Shown here: positions 15,475-32,241 of the stretch, piece by piece | How positions within the stretch are numbered: position 1 is the first letter of the stretch | How the letters are laid out: each line of letters starts with the position of its first letter | Source of the DNA: Setophaga petechia | Lineage: Eukaryota > Chordata > Aves > Passeriformes > Parulidae | Direction: 5' to 3' | DNA: 64,000 nucleotides | Assembly: GCA_024362935.1 (NCBI GenBank) | Contig: JANCRA010000025.1 | Location: 13,666,936-13,730,935, forward strand | The notes under the pieces: generated by a model | The model's database searches: none | Told to the model about the DNA's origin: nothing | What the model saw: the letters and a program-made list of their open reading frames with translations, nothing else | Position numbers and translations under genes: made by a program

Positions 15475-16657
15475 CAGACTTGGACTTGTGCATCATACAA
15501 GATTTGTCCTTAAAGCTTCTGTGCCTCAGATCTCTGGCAGGATGGATGGATCTCAGGGTCAGATGGCAGAGACAGAAAATTGGTTCACAGTCTCAGAGAG
15601 GCCAAAGCAAGCCTACAACTGCTCCAAAATGGGAGAAAAAAGTGTTTGGATATGTGATCATAGAAGAGGGGAAAACCTTCCAGAGGGGAACGTTCCCTCC
15701 CAGAGAGGGGAAACAAGAGTTTCCAGCAAGAAAAAAATAGTGGGGATCTCTGGTCTGGGGATTGTTTTTCCTGGATGTATCCATTCCCAAGTCCCAGGCC
15801 TGGTTTCTGAGGAAGGCAGTGGCTGTTTGAGGCACTGGGTAATCAGATACACCCAGGGCAACATACCAACAGCTATAAAAGCATGAGCTTCAACATAGCA
15901 TCCTGGAGAGGTCATTGTTTTTTCAAGACATGTCTCCAATCCTATATAAGCTAGCTAAGAGAATTCTCTAATAGAAAGGCAAACTCTGAGAGAATATCAT
16001 TAAAACTTTAGAAAGCCTGAGCTGGTGGAGTACTCATATATTCCTAAAGCTTCTGGCAGAAATGTGATGATGGAGCCAATCAGCAGTAGGACTGGCTACA
16101 TTTGCCTTCACTCTGCAGCACAATTAAAATACAATTTTGCCTGGAAAAAGTGTTACCTGGAATATGTCTCCTGCAATTTGTGCATGCATCTCTGTGTAAA
16201 GCACAGAGCTAAGGAAGAAGTCATGATGCATAATGTATTAATCAGATTTTTCTTTCTTTCTTTCCTATTCCTAAAAGATTGACAAGTAGGCTGCACTAGT
16301 TTCAAATTTATATGTTTTGTAATTATTCATAATTTTCTTCCTAAGTCTTCCCTCTGTGGGTGAAGTTCACCCTCATGTGGAAGGCCCTAACATGAGCCTC
16401 CAAAGCAGAATTTTAGGCTCACTCATGCCTTGCAAAGGACAGAATGCTTTGGCATTAAAGCCAAACTTTTACTTTCTCTAGTAAATTACACATTTTTCTA
16501 TTGTTCAGTCAGCTCTAAATAAAATGAGGATTTATTCATGACACTATCAGCACTGGTGGAATACCCCACCCAAGTGCAATGATAATTCAGAAAGATACAA
16601 CACTGGAAAGCTGGGAGGGGCAGGAGGAATTATAGAAATATTTGGTTTTTATAAAAC

Positions 16658-16726
16658 AATTATATCGAATTATTATTGTTTTATATCAAACAATAATTAT
16701 AGAATTATTTGTTTTATATCAAACAT
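16658..16726 (+). repeat. AT-rich imperfect tandem duplication
   Basis: 'ttgttttatatcaaac' occurs at 16676-16691 and 16709-16724, each preceded by an 'aattat...aattatt' segment, for a unit of about 33 bp. Confidence 0.75.
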
Positions 16727-19700
16727 ACATTCATGAGCATGGGGACATACAGTAGAAGTGAGAATAGTGATAATCTAGGATATTAAAAAGGTACAAATCA
16801 AGAAAATTACTCTGGTGATATATATCAGAGAATATATCAGAGGGTAGACTATTCTTTATATATTTGCACAGATTTCCCATGGTAAACACCATTCACAAAA
16901 AAATTCTGGGTCATCAAGGTGATACAATTCTACAAGAAACACAAAAATAGCTCCATAATAGAATAGAAACAAATAAAGATACCATCAGATGAACAATGCA
17001 CCATTTTAGAAACACCATTTAGAATTTCAAGACCAAACATTTCTTCCAAACTTATAAATACAAAATTATAAATTAGAGAAGCAGACAATGTAATCCGTTT
17101 TATTCTCCCTAATTTTTAAAGTGCAGTGCAGAACATCTCCCTTTGCTATAAAACAGATTATTTTCTCACTATAAATAATCCTTTACTGCTTTATATGTAT
17201 AATAGCCCTTTGTATTTAAAAAACAAATCATATAATTGTGACAGCATACAGAAATTTGATGCTTTATACCTAATCTTGCCACTAGGTAAGTCACTGTTAA
17301 TTGTAGGGAGGAGAGACAGGGTGCCCCATTTTTTGTACTTTCTGTCAAAAACCACTAGATAAAAGTGGTTTTATATAGGATGAACAGGGTGGGAAGTTTC
17401 CCAATAATGAATCTGTTGTTGCTGCTTTAAACTCTGCATCTGTGATTGCCAGAGATGGGATCCTAAAGATACAGGGGAAGGCAATGGAGAGAGAGGGGAG
17501 GGGAGAGAGCAGAACAGGTTAAATTCTAATTCAGTTCTGCAATTGATTGTTGTGTGAGGTGTTGAACAAACCCCTTGACTTCTCTGCATCATTGCTCCAC
17601 TTTGAGCAGGGATCACAATCAGGTCCTGCTCACCTGGGGGTCTGCAGATCCTCATTCATGGCACCCTCAAGGGCCCAGGATCTGCAGGGGGGGCTGTCAG
17701 AGCACATCCATTTCCCCATAAATCTGAGGCAGCAGCACTGCTTTCTCTCATGCTTCCCACTAAAAGCTGCCTGGTCCAAACCCTGCTATTCCATCCAGCA
17801 TCCAGTGCTGATTTTTCCTTTGTGGTGGGGTGATTAGCAGAGAGGATGAAGTAGTGAGACCCTTCTTTGTTTGGGCTTCAGCCATTGCTGACATGAAATC
17901 CTCATGTGTCACTGAGTAATCCCAAATCTCACTTTGTTAGTTCTGCAGCCACCAAATGGGACAGATGGTAACCTGAGGTCAGGCTTCTAGGACCCTGAGA
18001 TAAGACCATTGTTATTTTCACATCCTGATCAGTCAAGCATTTCTTATCCTCTCCTTTTTCCTTTTTCTCCTTTTTTTCCCCCCAATTGGTTTATTTACTT
18101 TTCTAGTGGTACTGTATTTCTAGCTAGCACTAGTACACAGATAAAACAGCACTAATCTTACCACCAGGCCATCTCAGTTAATTGCTTGAAGCTTGATACT
18201 TATATAAGAATCTGAATGCCAGGTATTGAGCCATTTGTAAGAAATGCAGAGCTGAGAGAAGTCTGCACGGTTGTGAGTGAGATAGCAAGGCCAATAAGCT
18301 TAAACTGAGTCACTGGGACTGCTCAGATTTGTAACAACTTTACTGCTTCTTAAGACCTAGAAAATGTGTGTCCTGGCTGACATTGGGGAGCTTGGAGATA
18401 TTCTGGAGCCCATCAACCTCTGCTTTAAGAATGCTGAATTCATTTGACTTTCATCAGACTGAATTTTTCCCTTCTCCTGTGTCACTTTCCCTTCTTTCCA
18501 GAGTGTGAAAGTATGTGAGCTGTGAGCATAACTGCAAACACAGGGAGCTGTTACATTGCACATTCTGTGTGGATATTTGGTGGCACTGAGCCCACAGCTT
18601 CCATGCCCTTACCTTTGCTCTGCAGTTTTTCATTGCTCATCTCTTTAATTGCAGTTAAACTTTAAAGCATCCTAGTTTTCTCTGAAGTGCTGAAGCTGGG
18701 CTGGAGGGAAAACATCACAGCTGTCTTTGAAGCTCAGTCCTTGGAGATGAACCTGCTGCTGAACTTGAGAGGACACAGTGGTGTCCCTCTGCAGATCAGA
18801 TTGCCAATCTTCCTGAAGTGATTGGGCTGTCAGGCAGTCCTGCCTTCCACAGGACAAGAAAAGTATTCTTTTTAGATCAATATTTTAAAAATATTAATTT
18901 AACTAGGATTTTAAGAACCCTTGTCTCTAATGAGGATATAGACTACCTTCAGGAAAAAATGATGAGTTGAAGGATAAGGCTTCCATAGAAGAGCCAGAGC
19001 ACCTGTCTGCCCTCCCTTTTACCTGGAACTTTTGTCTTCAGGGAAAGTATGGTTAAAAACACAGAGTCCTCTGAGTGAAGAAATGTTCAAAGTTGTGGGC
19101 CTTGGGAGAAGGGACTGGAGGGCCTTGGTGGACTCTCAAAGCATGGTGGCAGGCCAGGCAGAAGGAAGAACACAGGCAAACATTGCTGGATTGCTGACCC
19201 GTGAAAGCTGGTGAGGCTTTGCTAATAAGGTGTGTCAAAATGAGGTGATGGGAGGATGACAGTGAAACCTCAGCCCAGTCTGAAAGCTCTGCCAGCCTCA
19301 AAGCACAACAGAGAAGAGCTCATGACCAGCTAAGCAGTATTTTAGGAGAGATTGAGCAGATGCAAGTCCAAAGTGGAAGTTGCTTCATGGGTGACATGGT
19401 GAATTCTTTGGAATTCTTTTCTAAAGCCTCTTTCCAGCTAGTCACTACTCTGCAGGCTGACAAAGAATGCAAACTTACATGCTGCAGCAAACGTGCTGCT
19501 GGCATCTCTCTGAACCCTAAAGTGGAACCACCAGGGCAAGAAGATCCTCTCCCTGCATCATATATGAGTCTGAACTGGGCACAAGCCTGAATACACTGGG
19601 AGAAAAGGTCTTAACCATCCTGTCTCTTGAATGAAGCCATTTGAAGATGTTCTGCAGCCTGGTTGAAGGAGTTAAAAAAAATAAAAACAAGTGATGTTGT

Positions 19701-20144
19701 GATCTTCCAAATGAATGTAAATCTGGAGTTTGCTTTAGGGTCCTTGTAAAAGGAGCATTGATCTCTTTCTCATTCCTCCCAGTCCCAGAGAGCTCAGCAA
19801 CCCCTCTGTGAGTGAGCCCAAGCACACACTCACACACTCCAAATTTTGGGCAAGTTTATATTTGCATCCAAACAGTTTCCCCATCTGTTCTTGCTAGTTA
19901 TTACAGGCCATTCTCCGGAGTGAGGTTTTCTGGCTGCCACAACATCTGTGAGTGCTGTAATGAGGTTGGTTAGAATGTAACTCACTGAAGCAGCAAGAAC
20001 TAATCACTGTATATTGATAGAAGATGTGCAGAGCCTTAGATGGAGAGTGCTGTAATAATCTTCTGGGTGTGTGTGTGGAGGGGGGGGTGGAGAGAATTGT
20101 GTGTGTACACGTGTGGTAGTAAAATTACTCATTAGCTGCAGTAG

Positions 20145-23313
<3,169 letters not shown>

Positions 23314-23384
23314 TAAATCCATTTGAATACACCTATCTGCACACATTCCTGTAATTACACACAGCATGGATAAATATGAATATG

Positions 23385-23498
23385 ATGCCTATTCATACAT
23401 ATGTGTATAAGTAGTATATATAATGCCTATTCATACATGTGTGTATATGTAGTATATATAATGCCTATTCATACATGTGTGTATATGTAGTATATATA
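23385..23498 (+). repeat. 38-bp minisatellite, 3 copies
   Basis: Copies start with 'atgcctattcatacat' at 23385, 23423 and 23461. Copies 2 and 3 are identical and copy 1 differs at two sites. The array begins 72 nt after exon 16 and is AT-rich with 'tatata' at each unit end. Confidence 0.95.
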
Positions 23499-23654
23499 AT
23501 TATCTGTATGTGTATAGGTTATATATGTGATTAATGTAATTATATTTGTAGTTATCTATATACAAATTTTTATGCAAAGGAACTCCAGTTGTAAGACAAG
23601 AAAGTGTAGCCTAGGAGTCCCCCCTGTTGCAGTGAGGTGACTCCTAACTCACAC

Positions 23655-23692
23655 TTTGTACAGCCCAAAAGCCTGTCTGGAGTTCAGCTCAG
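23655..23692 (+). repeat. 38-bp segment, copy 1 (copy 2 at 25672-25709)
   Basis: 'tttgtacagcccaaaagcct' continuing to 'gtctggagttcagctcag' is repeated 2 kb downstream with one mismatch (g versus a at the ninth base). Flanks differ on both sides. Confidence 0.9.
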
Positions 23693-24469
23693 AGGAAAGC
23701 AAATCTGGGTTACTGATGAGCTTTCAGAGCATCAGCAGAGAATGATGAGTATGAAATGGTGTCAATCCCATTTGAATCTCCCTACTATCCTCTGATTGCT
23801 TTGGGCCACGAGGCATATTTTCTGTCATTCCCACCATGAGATTTAGCAGCTTCTTTTTCTTTTGATGCCACATGCTGTTCTTCCCTTGCCAGTTCTTTTA
23901 GTGTTTCTGCAGACACTTAAGGGGCACAAGCTGGATGAGGAGCTGCTCTGTCATTCCCAGCTGCCAACAGCAGGGAAGCCTCTCTTTACTGGTTATTCCT
24001 ATTCACTGTCTTCCAGGCTGCTTGGAGGGGATCTCCTGTGCAGCTCTTTCTGCATCATTTTGCATGCAGCTCAGCAGATTTCCCTCTCTCTAGGGGTGCA
24101 GCAAGGGGCAAAACTTTTGTAGAAAATCCAGTTGGAAGCTCACAAGATATGGGTTGAAAATGGTCCATGCCTTTGTCATTGGGTGAGCAAAGGGATCTCA
24201 ACTCACAGACCTAAAATATGCATTTTTACAAACACATGCCATTGAGAAAGATGAAAAATAAGGGACACCATATAAAAATAGATCAGAGCCTCTGCCTTTG
24301 CCTGCAGATGAGGACAAGGTGCAGCCACTGGTATGGAAGCTGAGCTCAGAACAGAGATGCCAGCCAGCTGATTGTTCTCATGGTGTGTGCTGTACTACGT
24401 GAAGTTCCTGAAAGGGAAGCAGCTTTCCACCTTTGTAACTCTTTGGTTTTTATCTTGTAAAATTGCTAG

Positions 24470-24590
24470 GACTGCTAGTCCCGAAAAGAAACAGGAGATG
24501 GAGAAAACAGCTGTGGAGGAAGAGACAAAGGAGGAGAAAATTGAGCTGAAATCAATCACTGCTGATGGAGAGTCCCCACCTGCTACCAAG
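24470..24590 (+). CDS. CACNA1C: Cav1.2 exon 17 (II-III loop)
   Basis: 121 nt, G + 40 codons, between TTGCTAG and GTAAGG. It encodes [20 protein letters not shown] and [20 protein letters not shown]. The second half ([18 protein letters not shown]) is nearly invariant in Cav1.2, while the middle ([11 protein letters not shown]) differs from mammals, as is common for this loop. The loop is cytoplasmic and in the skeletal paralogue contacts the ryanodine receptor. Confidence 0.97.
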
Positions 24591-24717
24591 GTAAGGTCTG
24601 CTGGCAGCCAGCACTCTCTGTGCAGTGATAGCAGGAGCAGCTTGGGTTTCTGAGGGAATGAAAACTGTCTGCCCTGTCTGATAAAGGCTTTGATGCCTCT
24701 CCTTCTATTTCTGCCAG
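24591..24717 (+). other. CACNA1C: Intron 17 (127 nt)
   Basis: Very short intron with GTAAGG and TTCTGCCAG. Nothing else is present. Confidence 0.92.
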
Positions 24718-24787
24718 ATCAACGTGGATGATTATCAGCCCAATGAAAATGAAGAAAAGAGCCCTTATCCCACAACAGAAGCACCAG
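24718..24787 (+). CDS. CACNA1C: Cav1.2 exon 18 (II-III loop)
   Basis: 70 nt, 23 codons + G. It encodes INVDDYQPNENEEKSPYPTT and EAP, matching [20 protein letters not shown] of mammals with several substitutions. The last G pairs with exon 19 to give Ala or Glu depending on which of two acceptors is used. Donor is GTACAC. Confidence 0.96.
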
Positions 24788-25329
24788 GTACACATCTCCT
24801 TCCTTGTTCACTCAACAAAGCTCCAGCTGCTAATGTACACAGAGCCAAAGTGTGGCAGCAGGTCTGCTGGAAATGCTTTCATGGTGGGACAGGATGGTGT
24901 CCTTGCCTGTGTTTGCACAGGTGTGGTTTGGCCCTTTGAAGTCCCCATCCTGATCAGTCATATTTGATTTGGTTCCCTGTAAAGCTCTTTATTGGAAAAT
25001 ACAGAGCTTTACAGAGAATCAAATATATGAAAATATACATTTGACACTGTTTTCAGTGTGCTTTATCAGTACTCAGTGGTCAGGGGAGTCTCACAACAGA
25101 AAGTCATGAAAGGGAAAGTGCTGAATGCCTTTTTGCACTCTTTTCTAATCAAAAAACACAATGTGACACAGCACAACTCTAAAGGCATCAAATCTCAGCC
25201 TAGAAGTGCAAGAAACAAGCTGTAGCATTAGTTTGGCTGGTTTTTAAGTCAGGTGGGCCCAATTAACTGGATTCTCAGATACTTGAAAGATTGGTTGAAG
25301 AAATCTCAGAACTTTAAGCAGTGTTCAAG

Positions 25330-26590
25330 GACCTCAAATCGGGGGTGGGATTGGAGCTAGTCAGTTCAACTTCCATTCTTGGAAAAGTGCTGGAACAAAG
25401 GATTAAACTATATGACCACAAGATAAAGAGATGATAAGCAGCCAACACAATTTGCCAAGAGCAAATCACATCAAGCCACCCTTATTTTCTTCTGAAGGGG
25501 GCTGAAAACACTTGTAGACAGGAGAAAAGAACTAGATGTCATATTCTTTAACTTTGCTAAGGCTTCTCACCATCCCTTACAGTGTTCTCATAAACAGACT
25601 AGAAAAATCTGGTCTAGATGATGGTGAAAGAAATTATCAAACCCTTTATGGGCACTGATAGCCCAAGTGAGTTTGTACAACCCAAAAGCCTGTCTGGAGT
25701 TCAGCTCAGTTCATTGTTAATGACCTGAATGATGGAAGAGGCAATATGCTTATTACATTTGTGGATGACATGAAGCTAGGAAGGACAAGAAGTGTGCTGG
25801 AGGGCAGCATTAGAATTCAAAGAGCTCCTGAGGTCCTGGATAAATGGTCTAAATAAAATTGAAAGTGCCAGGCTCTACGCATAGACAGGAATAAACAATT
25901 CACAAATAAAGGATCTTAGGTGACAGCTAGTTAGGTAACAGTCCTTGAGAAAAGGATCTGAATCTTATGACCACAAGCTCAACAGATGTCAGCAACAGTT
26001 TGCTGTCTTTGAAAAGCAAGTAGTGAGATTTATAACACAGAGAAAGAATGAGCCTTTTGTCCAGTTATGGGTTTGTTTGAACTGGTCAATGGAAGCTATT
26101 CAGAGCAAAGCAATTGTTTTATTGTGTTCACCATTGATAAGATCTCTGGAATCTGGAATATCATATCTCTTTTTGGGTTAAGAGAAGTGGGGCTGAATAG
26201 AAGAGAATGGTGAAAACAATGCTTACAGGTAGCAAGAACTAAGATTGGATAAAATTTGTTCATTTGACTTAGGAAAGGCAGGAGAAACATCCTCATATTC
26301 CTAAAAACTTTCTACAGATAGGAGGAGAATTGTTTCCATTATGAAGCAACAGATTTAATAGGATTCACAGCAGACAGAATTTTCTAATGGTGAGGCTGTA
26401 ACAGTTCACAGAGATGGTTGTGGAAGCCCAGCACCACTGGATGTTGTTAAGGACAGGTCAGAAAATGTCTCCCAGAAAAGGCTTAGCTATAATAATTAAT
26501 TGGACCTGGCTTGGCAGAGGCATGAACCAGAGGCCTTTTGTGATCCTCCCTTGCTCTGCTCTTCTGTGTTTCTGTGATTATGTAACAGGT
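25330..26590 (+). mobile_element. Old CR1 LINE remnant with reverse-transcriptase region and 3' end
   Basis: Words in CR1 ORF2 order: 'cagttcaacttccattcttg', 'gccaagagcaaatcac', 'ctttgctaaggcttctcacc', 'taatgacctgaatgatgg', 'tttgtggatgacatgaag', 'cctggataaatgg', and near the end 'gaaccagaggccttttgtga' with 'gtgtttctgtgatta'. The second last word group encodes a decayed form of the RT catalytic region (F-V-D-D). Many stops and indels; it is not functional. Boundaries are approximate. Confidence 0.68.
25672..25709 (+). repeat. 38-bp segment, copy 2 (copy 1 at 23655-23692)
   Basis: 37 of 38 bases match copy 1. This copy lies inside the CR1 remnant, directly before 'ttcattgttaatgacctg'. Confidence 0.9.
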
Positions 26591-29500
26591 TTTAATAGGC
26601 TGTAAAACACTTTCTCTTCTATTCCATGATTCCTTATAAATAAATGTCTGATAATAGGTTGATTTGATAGGGTAAAAAAGAACACAAGAGTTCACTTTGA
26701 GTAGATGGACAAGAGCTTCAGACAAGAAAAATGGAAAACTGTTCATTGCATTTGATTTTCAGTACAAGAAGTCCTCACATATGCTGTACTTGTATTCTTC
26801 CATATTTATAGCAAATTTTTCAGGAGCAGAGTGTGGTTCTAATTTGTGCAATGCTATTTTAACACTGCCTGAGGAAGGTCACTCTGGATTTAATCCTTCC
26901 ATCACCTCTGTAGGCCCAGGCACTTACTGGACACACGTCCCCAGTTGCTACAGGGTTTGTGGGAGTCTTTAGTAAGAAGCACAAATTAAAACAGCTTGAT
27001 AGAGTTTTGTTTCTGTTTCTCAGCTGGCTTGGATTTGCAGAAAATTACATTTTTTTCAAGTGAAACAACAGTCATCTGAATGTCAATTTTTAGTCTACTG
27101 CTAATAGAATTGATGTTTATTTACTTTCTGTAGATAGCTTAGAAAGATAAGCTTATAAACGAAAATGAAAAATATAACAAAACACTACATCTACTTTTTT
27201 TTTTTCTTTTTGCCATGCATAGAATTAGAGTGCAGAAAATGAAGTGAAAACACTTTCAATGCCTGCCTCAGGGTGCCAATCCCTGTCTTACCAAACTTTT
27301 GAACAAAACCTAAAATTTGAATGGATTATCAGGTTTTCTCCTGTCTTCTATTAGAAATGCAAAGGGACACCATCTTACTCCCTTGCCATTGTATGTCATC
27401 AATGCCATTTCTAAACAGGCCTTTTCTCTGAATTGTTTATCAATTCTTTGTAAGCACTGAAGATTCAGTGTTCAGAAACCATTTCCACTGGTCACTTCAT
27501 TTATTTTTCCTCACATAGGTCCTTTCCTAACCTACCTTGCTCATTCTCTGCTTGTTTCTGCTCCTTAAAGCAGTTTTCTCAATAACCTCTCCTGCCTCTG
27601 CTTGCTGCACAGTGCTGCTCCTCAGCCCCAGAGTGGTTGCAGCTCCTCAGGTCACCTGGTCTCTTTTTAGGAAGGACAGACTGGTTCTCCCAGAGATTTG
27701 TGTACACTAGAAGGATTATTATGATGATATGTTTATTACAGGAAGACAGGGAGCTAGCCTTGCAGTCTAGTACAGAAATAGACAAAGAATTCAGAAGGTA
27801 AAAGCCTGGGATGATTCATGGGAGCTTGAAGCAAAATAATGTCCTTATAGGAGAGTTCTGGTCTTTGTACAGTAAAAAAAAAAACTCCACATCATCGAAT
27901 TTCTCACTGATGCTGCCCTGTAGCCTGTTTGTGCTTGTCTCCACAGCCAAAGAACACTTGCTTCTACAAATGTGTGCAGTTGTGCTGCCTCTATATAGAG
28001 GTAGATAGCACGGGCAGTGACCTGGGATGAGGCTGTAATCACGTTATTCTTTGTGAATTTGGCCCTCAATATTTCCTTTCTTCTGTGCCCTAGACTCTAA
28101 GTGAAAAGTAGAACATTGCTCTTTATGTATGGCTGAGGAACTGAATGTGTTTTTTAGTCTGAAAGTATTTGGTTCCCTGAGTCATTAATCTATATTTTTT
28201 TCCTGTATGGCAGACAGGAGAAAAAGAGAGGAACAATGTTCTTTATGGTCTTCATGGGGCTGATCCTTCTGCTGAGGGTCTATTTTCCAGAGGCATTGCT
28301 CCATGCCCATTTAAAAATGTATTTTAAGCATTCCTCTGAGTAATAAAAAAGAATGATCTCACACTGAAGGCGCAGGGCAGGGACCCAGAATACTCTTCTT
28401 AAGTGTGAGTTTCAAATATCCCACATGATCACAGGCATTGGTTTTCTGGCCTGTTCAAGAAGAAAAAGAATTTGCTTACCTCACTCTTTGTCAGCCTCCT
28501 TTGAAGCCCCCAGAAAAAAGGTGCACGTGCAAGGTATGGTTATATCACATAAACCTGCCCATTAACCTTAACACCTATTTTACAAGTCCTGTGTAAAAAA
28601 GTACTTCTGAAAGATGTTTCTTTAACTAATAAAACCTGTAGAAAGAGTATTATGAAGTATATTACACATAAAATTGAGCTGTTAAAAAATAGACTGACTT
28701 AAAAAGTACAAACTCTATGTACCAGCTCAAACATTTATGCAAAGATCTATCAAGTGAATTTGAACTGAACTCTTGGTACTGGAAGTGTAAAGAAAGAATC
28801 CTATTTACATGTAATAATGGCATGCCTTCAAAAAGGGTACTATTCTCCTCTCTCTGATATCTAGATCAGGATCTGTGCTGATTCATCTGTTCTTTCTGAT
28901 GTGTCCTGTAAGCAGATCAAGTACAGTATCTCACCCTAAAGGAACACCATACCTGGAGCTTATCTCCCTTTATGGACTCAAGATGAACCTTTTAATTAGA
29001 GTATCCTCCCTTGCACTGCCTGGAAGATGAATCAGTTGTATCTAACATGTCAGGCTCCTTTCTTAAAGATTTTTTCCTGTCTTGCTGATTAAGTGAGAGG
29101 ATTGGGATCTTTAAAACAGCAAAATCCTATCATGTCATTTACAAAACAACATCTGCCTTCAGCAGGTAGGAGAAATCCTCAAAGGCAGAAGCTTCTCTTT
29201 CAGGTACCACTTAGCCTTCATCTCTGCATTTTCTATCTTGAGGATGCTCACTGATCTGCCTGGAAATGACACAGGTTCAAGAGTCTCACCCTCATTCCCA
29301 TCTTTCTGACCTTCCCTCCCCCACTAAATTATAAAAGGGGACAATTTTAAGACTTTCTGATCAGTGTAAGTCAATGTGCATGTGCTCACTGTTTGTTCTG
29401 GGGCATACATGTGCTCATCCAGACACAGCTCCAGATGTAGCAGCAGCTCCATGGAGATGCTCACAAATAGAAGAAAAACAATCTTGATAAACTGGAGAAA

Positions 29501-30323
29501 TGGTCAAAGAGAAAAAAATATGCCCTTCAGTAAGGATGAGGTCTAAGTGCCACTTTTGGGAATAGTCAGCAGCAGAAATGCAGAGGGGGGAGTGACAGGC
29601 CAGATTGTTGCTCTGTGGTAAATAATCTGTGCTTTGTGCATATCTGAAACTGATGGCAAATTAATGCCAAAGTATAATGAAAAGTCTCCATGAAGGACAT
29701 TTAACAAGAAGATAATATCACAAGATATAAGAAGTAATCTAGCTTTCATCTGAAGCAGTAAAACCTCACCTGCAGGTGAATCCTGCAGACAATGTGGAAG
29801 CAAGTAGCAATAGTGATCAGAGACCTGGGGAACACAGAACCTCAAGAAAGGCTGCTGTTGTTTTTCTCTAGGAACCAGATATTCTCCCAGAGGCACAACT
29901 GTGGTCCTCAAATGCAAAAGCTTTCTGCAAGAGGAAGGCAACTTTTAATTTTCTGTGTCCATGGAAAATAAGAAAACAAATAATGGATCTAGACCTCAGC
30001 AAGAAAGATTCAAATGAGCCATTAGAAGACAAACCTTAGAAAAGCTGTAGAAAACAAACCTTTCTGTTTGTTTTTTGCAGCAGGAACTGTGAAGCATCTG
30101 AGGAGAGTGTTGTGAGGATGTTGTAGGTTTACCAGCACTAATGGTTTCACAGAGAGACAAGAGCAGTGTCTGCCAGGGTGAGCACTGGGGAAAGGGCACT
30201 GCCTCAAAGGAAGGAAGGGCAAGGAAACTCAAGGCTTCAGCATCCTATTTTAATGGATTTTAGCTCTAGTTATGACAGAGACAAATGCCTCAGCACTTTG
30301 GAAAGGGTTGTATTTTCCAGTAA

Positions 30324-32111
<1,788 letters not shown>

Positions 32112-32241
32112 GTTTCGTGTGCACTGCCATCGCATCGTTAACGATAACATTTTCACCAACCTGATCCTGTTTTTCATCTTGCTCAGCAGCATCTCCCTGG
32201 CAGCTGAGGACCCCGTGAGACACCTCTCCTTTAGGAACCAA
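32112..32241 (+). CDS. CACNA1C: Cav1.2 exon 20 (IIIS1)
   Basis: 130 nt, G + 43 codons, between CTTGCAG and GTATGC. It encodes [40 protein letters not shown] and RNQ. This is IIIS1 plus the start of the S1-S2 link. The final codon is CAA (Gln) where mammals have His as I recall, which also puts A at -1 of the donor. Substitutions VHCH (LQCH), DNIF (DTIF) and RHLSF (QHTSF) fall outside the hydrophobic core. Confidence 0.97.

Noticed and set aside
23385..23498. CRISPR-like array
   Set aside because: Units are directly adjacent with no spacers, in an intron of a vertebrate gene; it is a minisatellite.
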